Positions 1 to 5,060 are shown, numbered from the stretch's first letter. The stretch: 5,153 nucleotides of DNA from an uncultured Clostridia bacterium (GCA_934167735.1 CAKPLV010000080.1:1-5153), one strand, 5' to 3'. Translations and numbers: made by a program. The notes: a model not told the origin generated them from the letters alone.

Positions 1-74
1 AACACAGAAGTCAAGCTCCAATGTGCCGACAATATTTGCGGGTTACCCTGCTGAGAAGATAGGTTGTTGCCAGA
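1..74 (+). rRNA. rrf: 5S ribosomal RNA, 3' part (5' end outside the window)
   Basis: The window opens inside a 5S rRNA. The sequence starts at the conserved AACACAGAAG (usually preceded by CCG) and runs through the GGGTTACCC hairpin to the terminal strand GTTGCCA, which closes helix I in the complete copy further on. About 40 bases of the 5' part are missing only because the window begins there. tRNA-Asn follows within about 10 bases, so this is probably the tail of a ribosomal operon, although 16S and 23S genes cannot be seen. Compared with the second 5S (292-407) it differs at five of the first 72 shared bases, always with G or C here and A or T there. It is therefore the more conventional copy. 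The exact 3' end is an estimate from helix I pairing. Confidence 0.93.
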
Positions 75-83
75 TTTATATAT

Positions 84-159
84 TCCTCTTTAGCTCAGTT
101 GGTAGAGCGCTCGGCTGTTAACCGATAGGTCGTTGGTTCGAGTCCAACAAGAGGAGCCA
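84..159 (+). tRNA. tRNA-Asn (anticodon GTT), first copy
   Basis: A 76-base cloverleaf decoding asparagine codons AAC and AAT. The acceptor stem is TCCTCTT paired with AAGAGGA, the discriminator base is G, and the CCA end is encoded in the DNA. The D-loop has AGTTGGTAGA. The anticodon arm CTCGGCTGTTAACCGAT puts GTT at the anticodon. The T arm is GTTGG/CCAAC around TTCGAGT. It sits about 10 bases behind the 5S rRNA and is followed at once by a terminator, so it is very likely the last gene of the ribosomal transcript. It is identical in all 76 bases to the copy at 414-489. Confidence 0.98.
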
Positions 160-195
160 AAATACTTAAATTGTTACATTTAAGTATTTTTTTTT
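160..195 (+). terminator. Rho-independent terminator of the first 5S-tRNA unit
   Basis: An 11-base AT-rich stem, AAATACTTAAA (160-170) with TTTAAGTATTT (179-189), closes an 8-base loop and runs into a T-tract reaching 195. It begins right after the CCA of tRNA-Asn, which fits the end of the rRNA/tRNA transcript. The stem is weak in GC, but the position and T-run are convincing. It separates the first unit from the promoter of the second. Confidence 0.85.
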
Positions 196-256
196 GCTCT
201 AATTAGTCATAACTTATAATTTTAAGTAAAAAATTTGAATAAATTTAAAAAAAGTA

Positions 257-285
257 TTGCATAATAAAAAGTGATAGTATATAAT
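257..285 (+). promoter_or_regulatory. Sigma-A-type promoter of the second 5S-tRNA-Asn unit
   Basis: The -35 box TTGCAT (257-262) and a perfect -10 box TATAAT (280-285) are separated by 17 bases, with A/T-rich DNA upstream like an UP element. The predicted transcript start near 292 coincides with the first base of the 5S predicted from helix I pairing. The second 5S-tRNA pair is therefore probably transcribed independently, with almost no leader. Confidence 0.8.
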
Positions 286-291
286 ACAAAA

Positions 292-407
292 AGTGGTGAT
301 GATTACATGAAGGAAATACCTGTTCCCATACCGAACACAGAAGTCAAGCTTCAATGTGCCGAAAATATTTACGGGTTACCCTGTTGAGAAAATAGGTTGT
401 TGCCATT
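292..407 (+). rRNA. rrf: 5S ribosomal RNA, complete, diverged second copy
   Basis: A full-length 5S rRNA of about 116 bases, the usual size. Helix I forms between 293-300 and 399-406, eight pairs including G-U wobbles. The conserved core CCCATACCGAACACAGAAG (325-343) and the 3' hairpin around GGGTTACCC are present. It has its own promoter and is followed by tRNA-Asn. Compared with the first 5S it carries five changes in the shared 72 bases, all towards A or T. Two of them, G to A at 371 and C to T at 384, are predicted pairing partners in the 3' hairpin, so the helix is kept. This suggests a functional or recently functional variant rather than plain decay. The exact ends are inferred from pairing. 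Confidence 0.9.
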
Positions 408-413
408 ATATAT

Positions 414-489
414 TCCTCTTTAGCTCAGTTGGTAGAGCGCTCGGCTGTTAACCGATAGGTCGTTGGTTCGAGTCCAACAAGAGGAGCCA
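414..489 (+). tRNA. tRNA-Asn (anticodon GTT), second copy
   Basis: Identical in all 76 bases to the tRNA-Asn at 84-159, with the same acceptor stem, GTT anticodon and encoded CCA. It lies six bases behind the second 5S, a spacer three bases shorter than in the first unit. Full identity beside a diverged 5S suggests recent duplication with strong selection on the tRNA, or gene conversion. The DNA that follows the CCA differs completely from that behind the first copy. There is no immediate T-tailed hairpin; instead a TCGA-rich inverted repeat starts about 10 bases downstream. Confidence 0.98.
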
Positions 490-499
490 ATTCGAATTT

Positions 500-542
500 T
501 CGTCGAACTTTTTGAAACTCAGTTACAGCAAGGGTTCGACGA
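500..542 (+). other. TCGA-rich inverted repeat just downstream of tRNA-Asn
   Basis: TCGTCGAAC (500-508) and GTTCGACGA (534-542) are perfect 9-base inverted copies around a 25-base centre. A further TTCGAA palindrome lies at 491-496. It begins 11 bases after the tRNA CCA and carries three TCGA motifs, which stand out in this AT-rich DNA. It could be a stem-loop in the RNA trailing the tRNA, a recombination or protein-binding site at the edge of inserted DNA, or a small structured RNA. No known family was recognised. The pairing is seen directly; the role is open. Confidence 0.45.
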
Positions 543-550
543 TTTCGTGT

Positions 551-579
551 TTTATATGGAAAAATTACATTTTTATAAA
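551..579 (+). promoter_or_regulatory. Possible weak promoter upstream of the 90-residue gene
   Basis: A -10-like TATAAA (574-579) has a poor -35-like TTTATA (551-556) 17 bases upstream. A transcript from here would pass through the hairpin at 604-629 before reaching the gene at 686, so that hairpin would act as an attenuator. In DNA this AT-rich such matches arise by chance, and this one is offered only because no better promoter is visible before the gene. Confidence 0.2.
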
Positions 580-603
580 TATTTTCCTCGAAATTTTATT
601 ACA

Positions 604-629
604 GGTCGATTTAACAATCGGCTTTTTTT
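604..629 (+). terminator. Rho-independent terminator downstream of the second 5S-tRNA unit
   Basis: GTCGATT (605-611) pairs with AATCGGC (616-622), seven pairs with one T-G wobble, around a four-base TAAC loop. Seven T residues follow (623-629). It is the first T-tailed hairpin after the second tRNA-Asn and so is its likely terminator. The 490-603 stretch would then be a 3' trailer of about 115 bases. It may instead control read-through into the gene at 686. Confidence 0.7.
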
Positions 630-685
630 GTGCTTTAAAGACACAAAATAGCCTCAAACACTTGATGTAAAGGAGGTTTTATGGT

Positions 686-958
686 ATGATAACCACAGTT
701 AATAAAAAAATAAGTATGGATAAAGATTTACTTTCTAGAATTAAATGGGCATGTACTTTTAGTAATTGTGTACCAAAGATAAAGAATGGCAATCTGAGAA
801 TGATAGAAAAAACAAATTTGGCTTATATTGAGCCTCATAGTGTTATTATTAAAGAAAAGTTATATCTGTTTTTTAATAACCATGATTTTTTCTATATTGG
901 AAATTTATCAAATAAGTTTCCACTCTCAAGATTAAAAGATGTTATCAGTGGTAACTAA
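686..958 (+). CDS. Small hypothetical protein, 90 residues
   Basis: I do not recognise this protein. The start at 686 is supported by a strong AAGGAGG (669-675) about ten bases upstream. An ATG at 681 is out of frame and meets a stop after two codons. The product is basic in its first half (several Lys/Arg), has two cysteines (C23, C28), and an aromatic-rich stretch near residues 59-71 (LYLFFNNHDFFYI). No signal peptide or clear membrane helix is visible. It lies between the stable-RNA units and the decayed recombinase, on the same strand as both. A terminator-like hairpin at 1019-1055 lies downstream. The strong ribosome site and a full-length open frame argue that it is expressed. It may be accessory DNA that came with the recombinase, but that is inference from position only. 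Confidence 0.6.
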   Translation: MITTVNKKISMDKDLLSRIKWACTFSNCVPKIKNGNLRMIEKTNLAYIEPHSVIIKEKLYLFFNNHDFFYIGNLSNKFPLSRLKDVISGN

Positions 959-982
959 TACTAAAAGTTTATTAATTTCAGT

Positions 983-1011
983 TTGAATCTTACATCATAA
1001 TAAATGATAAT
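983..1011 (+). promoter_or_regulatory. Probable promoter of the serine recombinase remnant
   Basis: A -35-like TTGAAT (983-988) and a -10-like GATAAT (1006-1011) are separated by 17 bases. A second GATAAT lies immediately after at 1012-1017. Transcription would start near 1018, directly at the foot of the hairpin 1019-1055. Both boxes match consensus well, four and five of six. Confidence 0.5.
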
Positions 1012-1018
1012 GATAATT

Positions 1019-1055
1019 AGTGTTAGTTAGCTACAATGCAACTAGCACTTTTTTT
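1019..1055 (+). terminator. Hairpin with T-tract: terminator of the 90-residue gene or attenuator of the recombinase
   Basis: AGTGTTAGTT (1019-1028) pairs with AACTAGCACT (1040-1049), ten pairs with one T-G wobble, around an 11-base loop, followed by seven T residues (1049-1055). This is a textbook intrinsic terminator. It lies between the 90-residue gene and the recombinase start at 1072, just after a plausible promoter. It may simply end the upstream transcript, or it may sit at the very 5' end of the recombinase message and limit its expression. Confidence 0.75.
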
Positions 1056-1071
1056 ATTAGGGGGAATATTA

Positions 1072-2070
1072 ATGGAAACACTAGAGCAATTAGTTCAAGC
1101 AAACAAAAAAATGGCAGGTATTTATATTAGAGTAAGTACAGAAGACCAAGCAAGAGAAGGATTTTCTTTAGGAGAGCAAGAAGAAAAGTTAAGACAATTA
1201 TGTAAGTATAAGGATTTTGAAATTTATAAAGCTTACAAGGATGCTGGTATATCTGCAAAGGATATACTTATTAGTACATTAGAGCAATATCACTGCTATT
1301 TAATATGTGACAGAGATGACGTAAACACTTCAACAGCCAATGGTAGATTTTTCGTCAGAATGTTAACAGTATTATCGCAATTAGAAATAGAAATCGTATC
1401 TGAAAGAACTAAATTTGGTATGGCAGGAGCAATTAAAGCAGGACACATTCCAGGTTCGTGTCCACTAGGATATTATAGAGATAAAGACAAAGTATGCAGA
1501 GTAGATTATTCTACAAAAGATATTGTGATTAGAATTTTTAATATGTATTTAGAAGGTAAATCTTATCAAACAATTGCAAATATATTAGACAAAGAAAAAG
1601 TATTATATCCAGAAAGAAAAAAATGGACAGATGGTGCAATTAAAAGGATTATTCATAATAGAGTGTATGTAGGCGATTTTGAAAGATATAAATATGATGC
1701 TGATAAAGAAACAAAACTATATATGGATGTTGTTGAACCAATTATTTCTAGAGCTATGTGGGAAGAAGTTCAAAATCAAACAACAATCAATCAAAAATCA
1801 TTTTCTAGAGATAGGGTGTATATCTTCTTTCAGAAATTAATCTGCCCTGAATGTGGCAATATAATGACTTGTAAAGGCAGTGGTGAAGAAAAGAAAAAGT
1901 ATGTTTATTATCATTGTACAAAATGCAAAACCTATTTTAGAGAAGATTTAATTGAAGAATGTTTGATAGAATATATACTTGATTTAATAGAGTATGATTA
2001 TAATGTTAATAAATTCTTTTACCCCATACTAGCAAAAAATTCTATAAGAGTAAAAAAAATTTTATACTAA
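1072..2070 (+). pseudogene. Large serine recombinase, internally deleted and C-terminally truncated
   Basis: Members of this family cut and join DNA at att sites through a serine-DNA link and move phages and integrative elements. The start at 1072 follows AGGGGG (1059-1064); an earlier ATG at 1036 lies in the loop of the upstream hairpin and has no ribosome site. The 332-residue frame begins with the resolvase motif YIRVSTEDQ (18-26), with S22 the likely nucleophile. It jumps from SAKD (61-64) directly to ILISTLEQY. Intact relatives have roughly 35-45 more residues there, including the DRLTR-type motif with catalytic arginines. The frame then resumes normally: INTSTANGR-like segment (84-92), LSQLEIEIVSERT (101-113), the recombinase domain, and a zinc ribbon with C258, C261, C282 and C285. 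It stops soon after EYDYNVNKFF (307-316), where relatives continue with a coiled coil and a further C-terminal part. Loss of both regions makes catalysis very unlikely. Family assignment is firm; inactivity is inferred. Confidence 0.85.
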
Positions 2071-2257
2071 AAATGTGCTAAGGGTTAGGGACAAAGTCCA
2101 ATAGAAAAAGAATGTGAAATAGACGAATTACGGCTAGCCACATTCAGTGCTTGCTAGGACAAAATTTTTTATTAAATAAAAAAATTGTCAAAGCAGAACT
2201 TTACTTATTTAATGCTCTTTACGGGCTGTAAAGCTCAGAATCATGTTGATTGGAAGG
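2071..2257 (+). other. Gene-free stretch with several hairpins
   Basis: No convincing reading frame lies here, and what follows the recombinase stop does not resemble its missing C-terminus in any frame I read. Several foldable elements are visible: GGAC-AAA-GTCC (2089-2099); GAATGTG (2110-2116) with CACATTC (2139-2145), whose loop contains the palindrome GGCTAGCC; a long imperfect AT-rich hairpin at 2148-2195; and CTTTAC/GTAAAG around GGGCT near 2218-2234. GC is locally higher than in the flanks. This could be a small structured RNA, or scrambled debris of the element that carried the recombinase. I recognise no RNA family. Confidence 0.35.
2148..2195 (+). repeat. Long imperfect hairpin downstream of the recombinase remnant
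   Basis: TGCTT (2148-2152) pairs with AAGCA (2191-2195). After an internal loop, GACAA (2158-2162) pairs with TTGTC (2185-2189), and then TTTTTTA (2165-2171) pairs with TAAAAAA (2177-2183). The result is a stem of about 17 pairs. It lies about 80 bases behind the recombinase stop. There is no T-tract after it, so a standard terminator is unlikely. It may be part of a structured RNA or a remnant terminal repeat. Confidence 0.45.
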
Positions 2258-2285
2258 TTGCAAATAATAAATTGTATGTTATAAT
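2258..2285 (+). promoter_or_regulatory. Extended -10 promoter of the transglutaminase-like cassette
   Basis: The -10 box TATAAT (2280-2285) is perfect and preceded by TGT, an extended -10 element. A -35-like TTGCAA (2258-2263) lies 16 bases upstream. The predicted start near 2292 gives a leader of about 150 bases before the ATG at 2440. The leader is very AT-rich and contains a four-codon mini-ORF at 2319 (M-N-N-I) that has only a weak upstream ribosome site. No other good promoter lies between the recombinase and the cassette, so this probably drives both genes. Confidence 0.65.
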
Positions 2286-2439
2286 TTAAATAAGAAATTC
2301 AAGAGGAACGTTATAGGTATGAATAATATATAGAATTATAATTTTATACAAATAAGAAATATATAGAAGTATTACTAGAAGAAGTGTATATCAAAAATAT
2401 AAGAAGGAACAAAAGAATAAAACAAAAGGAGAAAAAATT

Positions 2440-2556
2440 ATGAGTATTGAATTACCAGGTGGTTTATACCACTATAAAGAAGAAATTTTGAAAATGAGCG
2501 ATAGAGAATTAGAACGTTTTTGCAAATTACTAGATGTTCGGTGGAGAAAGAGATGA
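2440..2556 (+). CDS. 38-residue ORF, probably the frame-shifted N-terminus of the protease-like gene
   Basis: This short frame has the only good start signal at the head of the cassette: AAAGGAG (2425-2431) nine bases before ATG 2440. It reads MSIELPGGLYHYKEEILKMS at the start, then a helical charged segment ending RFCKLLD (26-32). The last six residues VRWRKR look unlike the rest and meet TGA at 2554. The next frame (from 2534) overlaps its last 23 bases in the +1 frame. Skipping one base around 2533-2545 would join LLD to FGGERDDSEF and give one continuous protein of about 516 residues. The most likely reading is one gene broken by a one-base indel, either a real mutation or a sequence error. 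A separate leader peptide or programmed +1 frameshifting are less likely alternatives. Confidence 0.6.
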   Translation: MSIELPGGLYHYKEEILKMSDRELERFCKLLDVRWRKR

Positions 2557-3988
2557 TTCAGAATTTTGTTATTATTCACCGATTGATCGTAAAAGGTTTT
2601 ATCCAAAGTATATTCCAATAGGAAAAATTTTAAAGGAATTATCACAAGTACATGGTAACGTAAGTGAAGAACAAAAGCATATAATACAAAAAATTTTGTC
2701 AACAAGAGGACAACAGGTTTTTTTATCATATATGTCTAAAAAACTTAACATGGATAAACAGGCAGTAGATAATATAATGGAATTACTAACAAATGAGGAA
2801 AAATATGAGGGCTTATTGAATGAAATTTCCAAAGTAAAGAATTTACAAAATCCAGAAGATTTACAATCTAATATGCAAGCTTTAATAAGTTTTATAAATA
2901 AAAGTAAAGGTTTCTTGTTAGATGATGTGGTTTCTGAAAGAATAGATAATATAACAAGCAATTTTAATTTTGATAGATTTACTATGCCACATTATACCTT
3001 TCGAGAAGCTGGAAAAAATATAGTGATGAGGCAAGAAGAAGAGCCAAAGTTTGAAATTAATGATGAATTGCGTTCTGCAATTTTTAGTGATATGCCTGAA
3101 GAAATATCTACTGTTGAAGATAAAGCATTTTATATTTATGCAAAGCTATGTAAATTACTTGAATATGATTCAGAATATGCATATTGGGGCAGAATTCATG
3201 AGGGAGAGTATCCTAGCGAATTTTCGAAAGAAAAAATAGAAAGTATTGTTCCTGGTTCTAAAGTTATATGTCAAGATTTTTGTAGAATATATACTAAATT
3301 AATAAATGAATTGGGAGATGACATAGATGCAGTTATTTTAAAAAGAACCGAAAAAAAAGGTGGACATTGGTTAGTAGGAGTACATACCAGCAAAGTATCA
3401 ATGGAGATGGACTCAACAGATATGTCAGATAATAAGAATTTTGATTTGGCAAATGTAAAAGCTGCGGGACAGATTACAGGGATAAAGTTTATCTCTACTA
3501 TAGATGGTGAACTCAATATGTATAGAGAAGATTTAGATGAAATCACCACTTCAATGCTAAACGATGGAAAAGAAGTAGTTATACCAAAGGCAATGGTTTG
3601 GAAATACGAGAAAAGTGATTTCGAAACTAGACTAGAGGCTTTTTCGGAAGTACTACAGACTCATGGTATCAGAGGAACAGAATTAGTAATATCTTTTCTT
3701 CAGTTTGAAAAGCTAGGTTTTTTTGGAGAGGCAATGTTTGGTAGACCATTAAAAAAGAGTTTTTTATTAAGAAAAAGTATGGTTGATGGAAAAGAAAGAT
3801 ATGATAGAATGATTTATTTTCAACAAGCTAGAACAAATGGAAAAAATAGTTCAATTTATTGTATAGATTCACAAAACGGAGATATAAGTACAGAAAGATT
3901 TGATGAAATACAAGCTAGAATAGAAAGTGGAGAGCTAATATTTGAGGATGATGAACACAATTTAGATGATTTTACACAAGAGAAATAA
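2534..3988 (+). CDS. Transglutaminase-like (papain-fold) cysteine protease-type protein
   Basis: A 484-residue frame. Residues 1-180 are mostly helical and unrecognised. Residues about 196-300 have the layout of the transglutaminase-like superfamily: a helical lead-in FYIYAKLCKLLEYDSEYAYW (199-218), the nucleophile segment VICQDFCRIY (244-253) with C246, then GGHWLVGVH with H278, then MEMDST with D293. The spacing (32 and 15 residues) and the DST in place of the usual DPT fit the Cys-His-Asp triad. Residues 300-484 are a mixed region ending in an acidic tail. Such folds cleave or crosslink proteins or act as peptidases; the substrate here cannot be inferred. There is no signal peptide or membrane helix, so it is likely cytoplasmic. 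ATG 2534 follows a TAG directly and has no ribosome site, so its true start is probably at 2440 with a frame change. The next gene follows after 22 bases. Confidence 0.75.
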   Translation: MFGGERDDSEFCYYSPIDRKRFYPKYIPIGKILKELSQVHGNVSEEQKHIIQKILSTRGQQVFLSYMSKKLNMDKQAVDNIMELLTNEEKYEGLLNEISKVKNLQNPEDLQSNMQALISFINKSKGFLLDDVVSERIDNITSNFNFDRFTMPHYTFREAGKNIVMRQEEEPKFEINDELRSAIFSDMPEEISTVEDKAFYIYAKLCKLLEYDSEYAYWGRIHEGEYPSEFSKEKIESIVPGSKVICQDFCRIYTKLINELGDDIDAVILKRTEKKGGHWLVGVHTSKVSMEMDSTDMSDNKNFDLANVKAAGQITGIKFISTIDGELNMYREDLDEITTSMLNDGKEVVIPKAMVWKYEKSDFETRLEAFSEVLQTHGIRGTELVISFLQFEKLGFFGEAMFGRPLKKSFLLRKSMVDGKERYDRMIYFQQARTNGKNSSIYCIDSQNGDISTERFDEIQARIESGELIFEDDEHNLDDFTQEK

Positions 3989-4010
3989 ATGTTTTCAGGA
4001 GGATATACAA

Positions 4011-4445
4011 ATGAATGAATTTGAAATTATAAAATTAATGAATGAGACAACAAAAGTATATTTAAATAAAAAGAATGAACCATCAGAAAAAAATGAAAAG
4101 ATACAGCGATTGCTAGAAAATGATGAAGCATTTTTCTTTAAAATTGAAAAAGAAAAGGCTTTGAATGTTTTGAAAATAATTGGTGTTGGAAAAGAAAATA
4201 TGGAAGAAGAATATGCAAAATTAACTTCTCAAAAAGAATTTTGCAGATTGAGAGATAAAGGAATGAAAATAGATGATAGTTTTATTGTCAAATATGACTT
4301 AAACTATAATAACGATATATTTAAAGACAAAAAAGAAAATAACAAAACTGAAGAAACAGCTTTAGTTGAAGTAAAAGAAAAATGGTACGAAAAATTAATA
4401 TCTGTTTTGAAAAGAATTTTCAAGATTAAAAATGTAAAAAAATGA
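4011..4445 (+). CDS. Small charged helical protein with basic amphipathic C-terminus, partner of the protease-like gene
   Basis: I do not recognise this 144-residue protein. The start at 4011 is fixed by AGGAGG (3997-4002) eight bases upstream; an in-frame ATG at 3966 lies inside the previous gene and lacks a site. Residues 1-60 read as charged helices (EIIKLMNETTKVYL, then EKIQRLLENDEAFFFKIEKE). Residues 60-95 continue with KENMEEEYAKL and FCRLRDKGMKID. A Lys/Asn/Glu-rich linker runs over 100-122. The end WYEKLISVLKRIFKIKNVKK (125-144) is a basic helix with a hydrophobic face, as in peptides that rest on membranes or bind an acidic partner. It lies 22 bases behind the transglutaminase-like gene with no promoter or terminator between, so they are one operon. 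It could be an inhibitor, an adaptor or a substrate of the upstream protein; the sequence does not decide. Confidence 0.75.
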   Translation: MNEFEIIKLMNETTKVYLNKKNEPSEKNEKIQRLLENDEAFFFKIEKEKALNVLKIIGVGKENMEEEYAKLTSQKEFCRLRDKGMKIDDSFIVKYDLNYNNDIFKDKKENNKTEETALVEVKEKWYEKLISVLKRIFKIKNVKK

Positions 4446-4449
4446 AATG

Positions 4450-4479
4450 AAATAGCCCCAGAAATGACTGGGGCTATTT
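4450..4479. terminator. Strong bidirectional terminator between convergent genes
   Basis: AAATAGCCCCAG (4450-4461) pairs perfectly over 12 bases with CTGGGGCTATTT (4468-4479) around the loop AAATGA. It is the strongest GC hairpin in the window and starts five bases after the stop at 4445. On the + strand the T-run is short (TTT then G). On the minus strand the hairpin is followed by TTTCATTTCATTTTTTT, a good T-rich tail, so it also serves the gene at 4527-5060. Confidence 0.88.
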
Positions 4480-4501
4480 GAAAACTTAGTATATGACTAA
4501 G

Positions 4502-4518
4502 AAAGCAAATGCTTTTTT
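4502..4518 (+). terminator. Second weak + strand terminator
   Basis: AAAGC (4502-4506) pairs with GCTTT (4511-4515) around AAAT, and a run of six T follows (4513-4518). Just upstream, CTTAGT/ACTAAG (4485-4490 with 4496-4501) makes another short hairpin. It probably backs up the 4450-4479 hairpin, whose + strand T-run is short. Confidence 0.4.
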
Positions 4519-4526
4519 GCTAGAAA

Positions 4527-5060
4527 TCATACATACAGTTTGTTGATAAGCTCCATAATGTGTTTTTGTATCAGACTCAATTCTGTGTCAATTGTTTTTT
4601 TGTAGTCTTCATCAACCAGATAATAGTGTATATTAGAAGTGTTTCCATGACATATAAGTTTGCGGGTAACGAAGTATGTTATCTCACTGCTGTCATCGAA
4701 AATAAAGGTCAATTCTGGACTAAATTCTGAGGAGTGAGGGATTACAGACACTACGTTTTTACTAAAACTGTCAAGATGCAAATCTAAGCCATCAATTTTG
4801 TTAAGAGCATGTGCATAGAGGTGCATGTAATTGAGAGCTTCACAGCCAAGTTGTTCACGCATGTCATGGTAAAGCTCCTTAGAGTCTAAGTTACAGATAA
4901 AGAACTTAAAAGCTTGATTAGCAATTTGCTTTTCATCTGCAACAGTGGATGGTGTAGCTAAAGCACCAAATGATGCTGCCTTGTCAAGTGATTCTCTGGT
5001 TTTGCGGGTTGAAGACTGAATCATAGAGCTTACGCCAAGAGTAGAAAGATACGATTTCAT
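4527..5060 (-). CDS. Hypothetical protein, 177 residues
   Basis: I do not recognise this protein. The start is well supported: AGGAGG (complement of 5068-5073) lies seven bases before the ATG at 5060. Residues 1-42 are rich in Ser, Thr and Ala (SSMIQSSTRK, then FGALATPSTV), a low-complexity N-terminus without the hydrophobic core of a signal peptide. Residues 43-100 look helical, with histidine-containing LYAHALNKIDGLDLHLDSF. Residues 103-150 have alternating beta-type segments (VVSVIP, LTFIFDD, EITYFV, IHYYLVD), and 153-175 form a closing helix. Cysteines are C56, C73 and C137. Parts of the gene look less AT-rich than the cassette. It converges on the cassette and shares its terminator. No clear promoter is visible in 5074-5153; a TTGGCA-like -35 on the minus strand has no good -10. 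Confidence 0.65.
   Translation of the reverse strand: MKSYLSTLGVSSMIQSSTRKTRESLDKAASFGALATPSTVADEKQIANQAFKFFICNLDSKELYHDMREQLGCEALNYMHLYAHALNKIDGLDLHLDSFSKNVVSVIPHSSEFSPELTFIFDDSSEITYFVTRKLICHGNTSNIHYYLVDEDYKKTIDTELSLIQKHIMELINKLYV

Larger units (their letters stand above)
1..489 (+). repeat. Tandem duplication of a 5S rRNA-tRNA-Asn unit
   Basis: Two copies of the block 5S-spacer-tRNA-Asn lie in direct orientation. The tRNA parts are offset by 330 bases and the 5S parts by 333, the difference being a three-base indel in the spacer. Copy one (1-159) is cut by the window edge; copy two spans 292-489. The linking segment 196-256 is AT-rich and holds no gene. Similarity stops at the CCA of each tRNA. 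Confidence 0.9.

Noticed and set aside
463..651. Open frame of 62 codons on the + strand
   Set aside because: It begins inside the tRNA-Asn gene, crosses the inverted repeat and terminator hairpin, and has no ribosome site; it is a chance frame.
1036..1071. Upstream ATG that would extend the recombinase by 12 residues
   Set aside because: It lies in the loop of the 1019-1055 terminator hairpin and has no ribosome site; ATG 1072 has AGGGGG just upstream.
2089..2157. Short stop-free frame (reads ...EIDELRLATFSAC) that might be recombinase C-terminus debris
   Set aside because: It has no start codon, is only 22 codons long and matches no part of the family that I can name.
2472..3549. Antisense frames at 2472-2729, 2599-2961 and 3271-3549, and a + frame at 3051-3239
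   Set aside because: All overlap the transglutaminase-like gene, whose protein is coherent across the region; they have low-quality composition and no ribosome sites.
3966..4010. Upstream ATG that would extend the 144-residue protein by 15 residues
   Set aside because: It lies inside the preceding gene without a ribosome site; ATG 4011 has AGGAGG eight bases before it.
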